Shown piece after piece: positions 1-11,038 of a stretch of 64,000 bases of DNA. A program made the translations under genes and the position numbers. The notes under the pieces are model-generated. The model made no database searches. It saw only the letters and a list, made by a program, of their open reading frames with translations, and was not told where the DNA came from. Where the stretch lies: contig JAUIRK010000916.1 of NCBI GenBank assembly GCA_030549495.1, forward strand, positions 37,501 to 101,500. Direction: 5' to 3'. Within the stretch, counting starts at the first letter, position 1, and each line of letters begins with the position of its first letter. The DNA comes from Nectonema munidae (taxonomy: Eukaryota > Nematomorpha > Nectonematoida > Nectonematidae).

Positions 1-605
1 TTCTAGAGTATTTTGTACTAAGAATCCCAGATTTAATTGCAATTCTGTACATGTTAGACTCATCTCGATTAAGAATAACTTCAAGGATATTTCTTGGGTC
101 TCCTCTACCTCTGTCAACTTTAGGAATTGGAACAGCGACATTATCCCCAACTTCTTCTTTCAAATAAACACCAGAGCGTTTCACCATTCTTTCAGCCCTT
201 GTGACTCGTATGCTTTTTTTGCTGGTGAATTATATCTTGAAGCCGCAAATTAAGAGTTGTTTCATTGACTGAGTTTTGTGAAGGTGATAGTTCATTGAGG
301 TTATAAGAGGATGAGGGCGACTCATTCAAAATCAGAGTTGATTCAGGCTCATTAGTTGTAAAAGCTTCTGATGTAGGTTCAATGACGGGAAAGAGCAGAG
401 GATTTTCATGAAAACTTGGTTCAGTTGTATTTATGGTTGACGCTTGATTTATTGCAAGAAGATCATCTTCAGATTGTAATCTTTCAAGAATTTCGCCTGA
501 TAAACTAGAAGAAGTCAATCCAACTTTAGGATTCTCTCCAAACATTGCTTTATAAGGCGTCATTTTGATACCAGCATGATAAGCACAGTTCTTTTGTTGT
601 TGAAC
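1..605 (-). pseudogene. Integrase C-terminal remnant (Ginger/KRBA2-like), broken
   Basis: The minus strand carries peptide blocks I recognise from the C-terminal half of integrase-like proteins related to KRBA2/SCAND3 and Ginger elements: YHAGIKMTPYKAMFG, then a Ser/Glu-rich linker, then VPIPKVDRGRGDPRN near the window start. In that family the first block closes the DDE integrase core. Ginger DNA transposons took this integrase from Gypsy-like elements. The piece is cut by the window edge on one side and abuts the GC-rich tandem repeat on the other. It looks old and broken in more than one place. No terminal repeats are visible, so the element's extent is unknown. The family is assigned from memory of the motifs. 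Confidence 0.6.
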
Positions 606-1650
606 TCCTTCTGTAGCCCGCGCCGCTTTTTTGGGACCCACATTTAAAATGCGGGTATGGTTGTTCGTATCAAATTTCAGGTGGGGTTGGCGAACGCAGG
701 TTATCCGTGAAAAAGTTCTCAAGGGGCGGGACTTTGGGTTTTGGGTTTTTCAATCAGTATAATAGCAGGTTAGTGATAGTTAGCAAAACAGAAAGATAAG
801 TAATAAATAGAAGTAATAGAAAGCTAAATGCAATGCAGTTTTGAAACAAAAAGATCATATTTTCCTGCAAAGAAAACAAATAGAAGCACGCAATTTTTTT
901 AAATTTCGGACGATTTTGCTGTTTCAACTGCGGGTTTGGATAGTACAGTAGAATAGTTTAGGGCGGGCTAGGCGGGGCTGGGTGGGAGGCAAAATTTCAA
1001 TAGTTGAAGGGCGGGATAGGTACAAACAAGTAAAATACGGGTACGGTCCGGATGCGGACAAACTTTTTCGACCCTCGGAGGGATCTAAACACATACACAT
1101 ATACGTTAGAGTTATGCGCCGGGAGGGTAAGCGGCGCAAGGAGGCCGAACGGTGCGGGTTTTGTAGAACCCGCATTCGAGATGCGGGCGTTGTTTTTAAA
1201 GTAGCGCAGGCGGATGTGGATTGTCTGTAAAAAATTGGGCGGGCGGGGCAGATGTGAGTTCCCCAATCAATATGAAATCGGGTTGGTGAGAATTCGCAAG
1301 ATGGAAAGATCAGTATGCAACAGAAGTAATAGATAGTAAAATGTAATGCCAAAAGTTTCGAAAAAAATATCATATTGTCTTGTAAAAATGAAATAGGGAA
1401 AGAGCGACTTCTCTCAATTTTGGATGATCTTGCTGTTTTAGCTGCTGGTTTGCATAGTACGGTAGAATAGTTGCGAGGGGGAGGGGGTGGGTGCGACAAA
1501 ATTCAAACATTTGATTGGTGGGTGGGTACAGACTTGTTGAACGATGGTGCAGCGCGGTGCAGACTGACAATGACAATGTTCGGGTTGGGGCGGGTGAAGA
1601 CAAATTTTCTGGCCCGCTCAGGGCTCTAATATGCATACACACACATAAAA
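606..1650. repeat. GC-rich tandem repeat, two diverged ~520-bp units
   Basis: Two direct copies align with an offset of about 514-522 bp. The stretch near 931-950 (ggatagtacagtagaatag) recurs near 1445-1465 (gcatagtacggtagaatag), and the block at 631-748 recurs at about 1160-1270. The units are far more GC-rich than their surroundings and contain many gcggg/gggcggg runs. Open frames across it follow base composition rather than coding. It lies between the integrase remnant and a piggyBac fragment. A CA-rich microsatellite (about 1635-1670) follows. Its origin is not recognised. Confidence 0.7.
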
Positions 1651-1763
1651 ACACACACACTCATTCACAGAATCACATGTGCAAAAACTAAGACATACTT
1701 TTCTTCATACATACATCAACAAAAAACGTACAAAACAAACAAAAAAAACTAGTGAGAAAAAAG

Positions 1764-2156
1764 TTAAAAATACTTGTAATTATCATCCATTTTTTTCTTA
1801 GTCATGTTGTAAATATGAGTGATCAGTTCTTGCGAAAAAAACAAGGAAAACGCCTCAAGTGGTCGTGTCACATGTTTAGCAACGCCTTTTGTTCCTGAAG
1901 GATTTCTGGACAAATTTCTTATGTTTCTTGTTTTGGGCCTTCCAGCCTTTTTAAGTGAAGGGTCCCATGAGTACAAAGTTCCATCAGGAGCTTGAAGATT
2001 TTCATCATATTCAAGATCGCTGCTCTCAGAGCTTGAAAGGGAATAAGATGAATTCAAACTTGAAGAGTATTCTGTACTTGAGACCGAGGAAGTTTCAGAG
2101 AGAGATGAACTATCCATTAGAAGTAGGAAAGAAACAGAAACAAGAATACGCAACAA
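1764..2156 (-). pseudogene. piggyBac transposase N-terminal fragment
   Basis: This 130-residue minus-strand frame starts with a Ser/Glu-rich acidic stretch (residues ~14-52). It then reads GTLYSWDP, GRPKTRNI and RPLEAFSLFFSQELITHIYN. That order (acidic leader, then a P-L-x-x-F-x-L-F-F segment followed by an amphipathic helix ending near T-N/T-K) matches the start of the DDE_Tnp_1_7 region of piggyBac transposases as I know them. The frame stops right after this segment, so none of the three catalytic aspartates is present. Downstream is the GC-rich repeat rather than the rest of the gene. It is unrelated in position to the fuller piggyBac at 40874-44122. It is a dead fragment. Confidence 0.6.
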
Positions 2157-4343
2157 AGAAAAATTGCAATAAGAACTATTGTTGATGAAGTTCCAGAATA
2201 ACCTTGAAAACGAGGCTCACAGTTTTATCGTTTTTCAACATGCTGACGTAATACATAGGAAAAAATACAACAACCATAAATAAGGATCATGACGAAATAA
2301 CATTGGAAGCCATGCTCACACCTTTATTGATTTGCAACATGCTTGACGTAATGCATACGATAGATGGTTGGAATGAGGATCGACATATGCGAGTACACAG
2401 CGAAAAATTTCTTTCGCTAATCATACATATGTTAGAGATAAAGATAATCGGTAAATATGTCTACATTCATTCATTTTGATTATAATAAAGAATGATGATA
2501 TGGAGTTTTGAGCATTTTTTTCAAAAGTGGAGTAAAAATCCGGTGGACGTCTTTAGTGTTATACTCAATATAGGGCGTCATGCGAAGGTAAGCAAATGTT
2601 CGCAACGAACCTTCAATGTCATCATCAAATTTAGTTGAAGGCAAAAGGCTTTACCCGTTTGAAGTGTAACTTAGCAGCAAAATTAGTAAAAAGTTAACCC
2701 TAATTATTAATTAAAGTTTTAACTTTTCTTAAGTGAATTATTAAAAAAAATGTATTTCTAAATAAACTTCAATGATAAAAAAACTAGCAAGATAACTCGA
2801 AGTCCTTAAAATGACTGCAACTCAGTCAAATTTACTATTTTTAATCTCGTAAAAATGTATATGTTTAAAATGTATATGTTACAGGGAAATTGCGAAATTA
2901 GGGATTTCATGAGACACCTAAAATTTTTAGTAACTTTATGAAATTACTGTTTCACTTAGGGATTTCTTAAATTACCTAAAATTTTCAGGGATTCCGCGTA
3001 TTTACTGAAAACAAAGGCGTTTTATTACACTAGTTTACTGAATACAATAGTAATGTGTGAGAATATAAACAAGCCTCTCGATTTTTCACACCTATCTCTA
3101 AACATGTTTATTAAAACTAAGAGCAAACTATGAGCATAAATTAGCACTTATTTCCGCTATTATATTTATTGTTAAGTCTTTTTTAATCTATTTACACTTT
3201 CTTTATGTCAAATAAGAAGTAGATCATTATCTTTATTAAAATAATAACTTTTTCAAACGTTTTTTAAAAATAATTTCTTATAATAAAGATACTATTAATT
3301 AGTTTTGTTCCTACTATCAGTTACTGATTTTAAAGGTTAAACAAAAAGATCAATTCCGCAGCTAAAGGAAGATTAGTCAAAGAGATGAGATGTCACCCAT
3401 GCTCGCTTCAAAATGGGAAAAAGTTGAATTTGTTTTGCCCGTAAAATCTACTGAATATATCGTGATTCTGTATCAAAGATGAATTGAGCATGATCGCCTG
3501 CCGGCTTGCTGAATTTATTAATTTTCCCAATCTAGCTTTTAGTTGATGAACAAAAAGGAGACTTAACCGAATCTTTTCTAAGGGCCCGACTATTATGAAT
3601 GGGATCTGTCAATCTTTTATCATGATTTGAGTTGTTTGTTATGCGATATAAATTTATTAATGAATAAAAAAGTTGTTTTATTGGTTTGCGTGAAATACCG
3701 GCAATAACATTTCATGGAAAAACGAATCCCTTAACAATTCGTAGAGCGTTCAGATGCTTTGGCTTCTTCTTTGCTTGAATACGATCGTATGCAGACAAAT
3801 ATAGTTTGACATATTAACACTCTAGTCTTTCACGGTAGGCATAGAGACACGTGTCACGTTTTGCGATTATATCTGTAGTCCTAACTTCCTCGCACAATAT
3901 TAAACGTTGCAAAATTATGCTTTGTTTGCTTTGTAACATGGTAGGTGACGCAGTCTAGACTGGATCTTCATGCGCCTTATAAATGGGAATTTTATTACAA
4001 CTTTAGACAACCCTGCTTAAGGATTTCTTCTCTGCATCGAAGTCAAATCATCAAAATGAAAATAGAAGCAAGGGACACTTGTTTACTTTGGAAACTCTAC
4101 GCCTGGTGAGAGAACGTGCTTTGCGTGTATAAAAGAAAGGATGAAAACTGCCCATTTCATCATACAAAGTCTTCATTCACGCCAGATATTCCTGCCACCA
4201 CTCTCTTGCAAAATGCTAAGCTCAAAAGTATGTCTTTCTTCTTTCAAACTATTTTGTTTCAATTTTCCCATTTTTGTTCGTGATGTGTTAGAAGCAATCA
4301 AAATTCAAACTTGTCATATTGTAATAACTTTACGTGTAATAAC
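2157..4343. other. AT-rich stretch without recognisable gene
   Basis: I see no supported gene here. Two small direct duplications are visible. 2196-2262 and 2294-2361 share gctcaca, ttgcaacatg-like and gacgtaat blocks about 99 bp apart. Around 2900-2995 an 'agggattt...acctaaaattt' block occurs twice about 65 bp apart. An 86-codon frame at 4141-4401 runs into the neighbouring hAT element and resembles nothing I know. Confidence 0.5.
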
Positions 4344-5595
4344 CAGGGCGAACAAAAAAATGACCTTATTTTACAAAAAAAATATGACTTTTCGAAACTG
4401 AAAATATGACTTTTAGTAACAAAATATGACCTAAAAACTTTTTTCCATCATAATAGCTATTTTTGTAATGAAATAAGATTTATTAGTGAAAAAATAAATC
4501 ATTCACAATTATAATAGTAAATCATGTAATTGTAAATATTTTCAGCATTAAAATTTCTATCCTTCTGGAGTAGCTTTTTAAGCTTTGAAAATGATCTCTC
4601 CACTTCTGAAGTTGAAGCTGGACACTTTTGTAGATAAAAACGCCTCTCGGTGCTGATATTTTCATTTTCCATTTTCATGATCTTATCGATCTGACTTTCA
4701 TTTTCTCGTTTATCCAAATATGAATGAATCCCCAATGAATTTTGATTAAAGGTTAAATTTTTCAGAGCATCGCTAGCATCTTCAATTGTGAAGGTCAATC
4801 TGTGAATCTAAGGCTGGTAAGGTTGTAGTTATATGATTGAGGAAAATGTAACAGATGCTTTGTTTCACAACTGTTTAATATCACTAGAAGGTTAGGTGGA
4901 TATTATCGACATTTACTCATCGTCATGCATACTCTTGCAGCAAAATATAATGAGAAACATTATGGCAGCAAGAGAGCTAATATGATTTTGCCATGTATTC
5001 ATTTCTCTGCTGCAACACACACTAGCTTTGTCGTATCCTCCTCCGATATTTGATTATATTTTGTTACTATATGAGTGCTGGAGTAGTAATTTAAGTTGAT
5101 GATAAAGCTTGTGTATGTATGTAATATGTAACATAGAAATGAAACTTCACATTACACATATTCCCTGCTCTCGCTTGCTACCACCATGTGTTCCCTTACT
5201 GCCGCCATCATGATAAAGATGGTGCATGTATGGAACTTGAAATGAAACTTTACATTACACAAAATCACTGCCTTCGCTTGCTGCCATCATGTGTTTAATA
5301 TAGTTAGTCGCAAAAAAACGAGTATGATGCACAATTCTAGTAAGCAAATTATAACAAAACACCATACGCTCATGGCCTATTTATTAACTAAATTAAAAAT
5401 GTAACAAAACGAAAAACTTTATGTTCTTAAGTCAAAAATATGACTTTTATGACTTTGTCTTAAAAATATGACTTTTTATGACCTATAAAAATGCAGATAA
5501 TTACTCCTGGAAGCCTAATTCATTAAGATTTTTTGTCAAATTTGATTTTCCATCATGAATAACGAATATGGCTTTAATAACTTTTGATCGCCCTG
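4344..5595 (-). mobile_element. hAT element with exact 8-bp TSD (family H)
   Basis: The element begins CAGGGCGAACAAAA and ends with the inverted form (TTTTGATCGCCCTG). It is flanked on both sides by GTAATAAC (4336-4343 and 5596-5603), an exact 8-bp duplication as hAT elements make. Both subterminal regions carry several AAATATGACTTT-like motifs (about 4360-4430 and 5436-5490), typical of hAT subterminal transposase-binding repeats. At 1252 bp it keeps only the C-terminal part of a transposase on the minus strand, so it is an internally deleted, non-autonomous copy. Confidence 0.9.
4499..4798 (-). pseudogene. hAT transposase C-terminal (dimerisation) fragment
   Basis: The 99-residue frame contains CPASTSEVERSFSKLKKLL followed by KDRNF and a YNYMIYYYN end. 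This is the conserved hATC dimerisation region, in which the S-x-x-x-E-R-x-F-S core precedes 'R-x-x-L/F'. A full hAT transposase is about 600 residues, so the BED finger, RNase H core and catalytic acidic residues are absent. It lies inside the 1252-bp element at 4344-5595 and reads toward its left end, as expected for a deletion derivative. Confidence 0.85.
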
Positions 5596-6090
5596 GTAAT
5601 AACTTTAAATGGCTATCGCAGTAAAAAATGCGTAAATTCGCATAAATTCTTAAGTTTTAACGAAAGCATCAAGTATTATGGATGAAAGGTAGGAATAAGT
5701 CATCTATCTAATATCGATTTATCTTGACAGGTATCAATCAGGGGCGCACATCCAGGGGGCGACCGCCCCCCCCCCCCAATAATTTTATATAAGTAAGAGT
5801 CATAGATAGTATAGGAGAACCAGAAATTAAATTTAAAACAGAAACGTTAACTATAACTTAAATAATAAAATTAACTCTATGACAAAAACAATCTAGCACT
5901 AACACTAATAATATTCGTGCAAAATCATTGCTTGTTCTTCCTCACCACCTTTCACTATAATTTTTGTGAAGAGGTTTCAAGCATAGGCGCGTTCTCTCTT
6001 TTTACGGCGGGAGAGTCACCATTAGTCCTACAGAGCCGCCAACATAAATATATAAAGCAAACTATTAAAAAAAGATAAGCAAATAACAAT

Positions 6091-7078
6091 ACTTTATTGG
6101 AGGTGTGACGCTGTGACGCTGTGACACTACAAATGTTCATAATTATAAAGGCACTGTTATATTACCTATTAATATCTATGTTTTTTGGATGAGTGACGCT
6201 TCGTGACACTGATTTATCCTATACTTCCTATACTTTATTGGAGGTGTGACGCTGTTACGCTGTGACACTACAAATGTTCACAATTATAAAGGCACTGCTA
6301 TATTACCTAATACTATCTATGTTTTTTGGATGAGTGACGCTGCGTGACACTGATTTATCCTATACTTCCTATACTTTATTGGAGGTGTGACGCTGTGACG
6401 CTGTGACACTACAAATGTTCACAGTTATAAAGGCACTGCTATATTACCTATTACTATCTATGTTTTTTGGATGAGTGACGCTGCGTGACACTGATTTATC
6501 CTATACTTCCTATACTTTATTGGAGGTGTGACGCTGTGACACTACAAATGTTCACAATTATAAAGGCACTGCTATATTACCTAATACAATCTATGTTTTT
6601 TGGATGAGTGACGCTGCGTGACACTGATTTATCCTATACTTCCTATACTTTATTGGAGGTGTGACGCTGTGACACTACAAATGTTCACAATTATAAAGGC
6701 ACTGCTATATTACCTATTACTATCTATGTTTTTTGGATGAGTGACGCTGCGTGACACTGATTTATCCTATACTTCCTATACTTTATTGGAGGTGTGACGC
6801 TGTGACACTACAAATGTTCACAATTATAAAGGCACTGCTATATTACCTAATACTATCTATGTTTTTTGGATGAGTGACGCTGCGTGACACTGATTTATCC
6901 TATACTTCCTATACTTTATTGGAGGTGTGACGCTGTGACGCTACAAATGTTCACAATTATAAAGGCATTGCTATATTACCTAATACTATCTATGTTTTTT
7001 CGATGAGTGACGCTCCGTGACACTGATTTATCCTATACTTCCTATACTTTATTGGAGGTGTGACGCTGTGACACTGCA
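6091..7078. repeat. Minisatellite, 141/133-bp units, ~7.3 copies
   Basis: The junction actttattggaggtgtgacg recurs at 6091, 6232, 6373, 6514, 6647, 6780, 6913 and 7046. The first three units are 141 bp and the next four are 133 bp. The 8-bp step comes from one extra gtgacgct in a short internal repeat. Units differ by only a few substitutions, so the array is young. It occurs only in copy A1 of the host hAT family. Confidence 0.95.
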
Positions 7079-7467
7079 AGTATTTAGAATTATACAAGCA
7101 ATAACGTATCCTGCAATTGTCAGTGTAGGAATTGACATTTAATGATCGAATGAAATGTTTTTAAATATATTGACGTCAAATCAAATCAATTGAAACTAAT
7201 GTGAAATTATATTATTAACTGCATAAATGACAGTTTTTAAACTAATCAATTAACTTGAAAATCGTTATTGACTAGTGCATAATTTTTATAGTGACAAACT
7301 TTGACACATATCCCATTCCAAAATGCTATACTTTAATATTGTGACATCAAGACACCTTTCCAAATTTATGTAAAACAAAAATTCGTCGCTAGAGTGCAAG
7401 CTCTCGTATTTCATTCAAGCCCTCTTCTCTTGTTAAGCTCTCCTATCTCATTCAGCTTTCTTCTCTC

Positions 7468-7664
7468 CAGTGACGTAGCTAGGCTGGGGCATGAGGGGCC
7501 GTGCCCACACTCCTATGTACCGCATGGTGCCCCATGCATCTTATGCGATATCAGTTTTTGAAAATTTCTCCAATGAAAGGGTCAAGAATGTATAAATAAT
7601 GTTGCGCAAGTTTTTTGTTTTAAAATTGTGCCCTTCTATCAACTTTTTTTTGACTACACCACTG
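7468..7664 (+). mobile_element. Nested hAT MITE, family B (in A1)
   Basis: It begins CAGTGACGTAGCTAGG and ends gactacaccactg, giving imperfect inverted ends CAGTG(A/G)(C/T)GTAG. It is flanked by cttctctc (7460-7467) and cttctgtc (7665-7672), a 7/8 match to an 8-bp duplication. At 197 bp it has no coding capacity. Related copies sit at the same internal position of A5 (40443-40659) and A7 (49971-50173). Confidence 0.8.
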
Positions 7665-8188
7665 CTTCTGTCTAATTTGCATTTAGAGTTTAATTAAAAT
7701 AGTTTTCAATCGTTACAATTTTATATCAATGAATATTGTTAGACTCGCGCTAAGAACTTTTTCAACAAAAGTCACTTAATCTTTATCACTACGTTTGCTA
7801 CATTTTGTAACATTTGAAAACTTTAATTTTTTCAAGTCAAGAAATTTTTTTCAATACTTATTTTGGAATGAATATTTTGACTATCTATTCAGTTTAAAAG
7901 CAAGAATACCATATTTGCTTAATATTTGAGCAGAGATATTTTTATAATGTTCGATTCGACTAATTCGATATTCACGATTCGAAGTAACACTGTACATAAT
8001 CAAATCACTTTTTTTAAGAAAATTTGTTGATTATTATAATAAAAATATAATATCGAAACAAAATGTTTCAGTTGTTAAAAATGTACTTGATCTATTTATG
8101 ACAGCAGTAAGAATTTTATTTGTAGACAGAAATATTCAAAAAAACGCAATGATTTTCTTTTCTCGTATACTTTGATTTATGTTAGTTT

Positions 8189-8476
8189 GGTCCTCGGACA
8201 TTTCGCCCCATTATTTTCATAAGACAGTTCGCCTCATTATTTTCATAAGACATTTTGTTTCATGGACAATTCGCCCCGTTATTTTCATAAGACATTTTGT
8301 CTCATGGACAATTCTAAAAAATTAAGAGATAAATTGATTGATTTGAAATAATTTAATAGAGATAAAATAAACAAGAATATAAATTTTTTTAATAATTTTA
8401 CACATATAATAAGCAAAGATGGATGATACTAATAGCCTATGAGACAATTTGTCAGGGGGCGAAATATCTGTCGACC
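8189..8476. mobile_element. Nested inverted-repeat element, family C (in A1)
   Basis: The ends are GGTCCTCGGACATTTCGCCCC-like on the left (8189 on) and its inverse near ggggcgaaatatctgtcgacc on the right. The left flank is gttagttt; the right flank gttatttaaa is the same with one G lost. Copy A2 shows the uninterrupted site (gttagtttaaat near 32305), which supports an 8-bp duplication. The body holds tandem ~35-bp repeats of an 'ttcgcccc...attttcataagaca' type. There is no coding capacity. Confidence 0.75.
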
Positions 8477-8779
8477 GTTATTTAAATAATTTTTTAATTA
8501 TAAGGGCTAGCTACTTTAACGTTGGCTTTTGCTGCTTATAAAAACTTGAAAATATTAAATAAACTCTCATTCTTTATGCCTCCTATTATTTTGAAATTAT
8601 TCTGAGAACAGACGGTTCCATTTTAAAATAGTGAAAATTGCTTTATTAGTTTATTTTGTTTCCTTTCTCTCTTATGTTAATTATGTAGCAAATTTTTTAA
8701 TTTTGAGTGGTGCAGTGGATGTATTTTCATTGACCAGGCACTGATGTACCGCTTATGTCAAACTATGAACAAATTTGTA

Positions 8780-8850
8780 TCGATGAGGAATCGAATCCAG
8801 AGGCTTCCGTGCTATGTCCATCATCTCAACCAACCTGCCATGCCACCCAT
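8780..8850 (-). repeat. tRNA-like module inside family A (SINE-head-like)
   Basis: On the minus strand, GGTTGGTTGAGATG (8822-8835) and GGATTCGATTCC (8787-8798) have the form and spacing of RNA polymerase III box A and box B. Equivalent segments occur in A2 (about 32740-32815, decayed), A4 (37588-37660, plus strand) and A5 (44866-44935). The cloverleaf is not convincing, so I do not call a tRNA gene. It is either an old tRNA-derived SINE caught in the ancestor of family A or a chance-preserved part of it. Confidence 0.5.
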
Positions 8851-9339
8851 AGATTATGCTGTAGGGGATACGTCAAATTAGTTTTCAAAAAACTTAAGTT
8901 ATGCTGTAAAATTTTTTAGTTTTTGTTGAAGCTCTATAACTTTTTCTGATAGACTTTTTTTCCTTAAAAGTTATTATAAAAGGCAAATTATTATTGCAAA
9001 GTTATTTTACTTTTTGTAGCTTGTATAATGAAATAATGCGATCTTAATTTTTTGTTTTATTTTTGTTTGCACAATTATAACTTCGTTTTATACCCTTGCC
9101 CCTGAATCAATCACATTTTTTCATATAAACATCACAGATTGTCTAGTAGACTCTTTGCCTTTAGACTACATTCACTGATATAAAACTATCCAACCTTCAG
9201 TTATTTGTTTTCTCTATGAATCAAATATCCTTTCATCAATTCCTGTAATGTGCCTGGTAGACTACTTCATTTTTCAAATGAAAAACCCTATTCCACCCCC
9301 TAACATTTTTGGATTTTTTTAAACTAGTGTATATTCGAT

Positions 9340-9949
9340 GGTTGTAGGTAAAAATGCCCCCAATTAAAAAGTAGGAAAAAATGCCCCCTAATTTTTGATT
9401 TTCAGGATTTTATATAATTATATAAATATTTTTATTTGGTACCGTTTTGAAAGGCTAAATTCCTAAAATTTCTTAATCTATAGGGTTTTTTCTTTATAAA
9501 GTTCTTGAAAACAATAGCAAAGGTGCATATTTGTGGGAATGTGTTCTTAAAATCAGTTAAAATACAAATTATATTTAGAAAGTGTTCTGATACACACAAA
9601 GTCCAAAAATATTTGCTGTTTTATAAAAAAAAATTTTGTATTTAAAAAATTGTCGTATGCTGAGTTTTTTAGTTTATTTTAATTAAATTTTAAATGTTTT
9701 AAATGAAAAGTTAACTTTTTTTTTTACAAAAAATCTTTATTTGACATATCTTTTTTAAAAATTTTAATTAATAATTTTTTGAAATTTTTTGTGTTGGGGC
9801 ATTTTTTCCTAATTTAAATTGGGGCATTTTTACTGGGGGCATTTTTTCCTAATTTTTAATTGGGGCATTTTTTCTTACTTTTTAATTGGGGCATTTTTTC
9901 CTACTTTTTAATTGGGGGCATTTTTTCCGGGGGCATTTTTTCTGCGCAC
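9340..9949. mobile_element. Nested element D1, 9-10-bp direct flanks, Mutator-like?
   Basis: It is bounded by the direct repeat tatattcgat (9330-9339 and 9950-9959). Its ends carry inverted aaaaatgcccc / ggggcatttttt sequence, and the right half repeats a 'ttggggcattttttcct' motif several times. A 9-10-bp duplication would fit Mutator-like elements better than hAT. That is inference, since no transposase is present. A second copy lies at 45451-45951. Confidence 0.65.
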
Positions 9950-10195
9950 TATATTCGATATGCAAATTTAATTAAAATATTTTCGCTGGAAGTATAGTAT
10001 TTAAATTCACTAATTTTGTAAAAAAAAATATAATGTAGTCTTATAAATTTAGGACTTTAGGGTATGCGCTGAATACACTCTATTTTAAAGGATATTTGGT
10101 CTCCCGTGGTATTTCCAGACCACTAATTTTGAAAATTGCAAGAAAAAAATTTCGCCCCCCCAATAATTTTGAGGATGTGCGCCCCTGGTATCAAT

Positions 10196-11038
10196 CAATA
10201 TTTCCTAAGTATATGAAGATGTTCAACGTCAGCGAATTATTGAAATGAGAAGATTTATCGATGTTTATAAATCATAATTAACTTATAGTTACTTTTTTTT
10301 TATCACTTTTCATTTCCAAGCAAGGCTTTCCCCATACAATTCTCACTTTTTTCAACTGTATTGTGACACCATTACAAATTTTGTATCCCATTTCATCTCA
10401 CAAATTTGACCTCAAGAAGAATTTCTTTGAATCTTAGGCTCTGCATACCGTATCAAAAGTGATTATTATGTTTGAATGATCAATTTTTTCCATAAATGTC
10501 ATTGTTGTATATAAAATTCTTATATTTTTGTATTCTATAATCTTTTTCTTCTTATTATTATTTCTTGGGTTATTTCAAAGCAGTTTTTCGCCTGATCCAT
10601 CACGCTAATATTTGAAAGTTTTTTTCAAAACTATATTTTATGACGCGCTTTTTTTTACTCAATCTTATACTTAAATAAATACTGCCACTATGATTAATAC
10701 CACGACTACTAAATATTTAGACATTTGAAATAAAAATGTTATCAAAATATCATAAAAAATTCATTTGATTAAGTTAAGCCGATAGAATTAGATATAACAA
10801 GTTAAAATTATTCATTTTTAGGTTTTTGTTCTGCTTTCACTTGTTCTGTTTTTTGAAAGTATGTTTTTTCTCTTTTTATGCAATGATAACATAAAAATGC
10901 TTAACTTGTGCTAATCCCCACTTGTTTTCATTCCTAGGACCTATGGAGGCAGGTATACGATTTTTTATCAACTTGAAGAGATAGATCTCAAAAAATATTA
11001 AAATTGAAATATATCCATCCATATCTTCAACCTGTATA
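10196..11038. other. AT-rich spacer, no gene seen
   Basis: Between copy A1 and the next element I see no open frame with recognisable content, no terminal repeats and no RNA gene. Composition is strongly AT-rich with many T and A runs. Confidence 0.5.

Larger units (their letters stand above)
5739..10187 (+). mobile_element. Non-autonomous hAT, family A copy A1, complete with TSD
   Basis: It starts CAGGGGCGCACATCC and ends GGATGTGCGCCCCTG. GTATCAAT stands directly outside both ends (5731-5738 and 10188-10195), an exact 8-bp duplication. No transposase is encoded in the 4449 bp. It is a mosaic: a copy-specific segment at about 5812-7385 with a minisatellite, then a region shared with other family A copies that holds nested elements B (7468-7664), C (8189-8476) and D (9340-9949) and a tRNA-like module near 8780-8850. 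Further copies lie at 32116, 35325, 36325, 40174 and 48474. Confidence 0.9.

Noticed and set aside
1-605. LTR retrotransposon
   Set aside because: Only an integrase-type C-terminus is seen; no reverse transcriptase, protease or long terminal repeats occur nearby, so a Ginger/KRBA2-type origin fits better.
924-1499. 191-codon minus-strand frame and smaller ones in the GC-rich repeat
   Set aside because: Stop-poor composition on a tandem repeat; no domain, and frames change between the two units.
4141-4401. Host gene of 86 codons
   Set aside because: The frame crosses the boundary and left terminus of the hAT element at 4344 and has no recognisable content.
6091-7078. CRISPR-like regular repeat array
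   Set aside because: The whole 133-141-bp unit repeats with no unique spacers, and the context is eukaryotic; it is a minisatellite.
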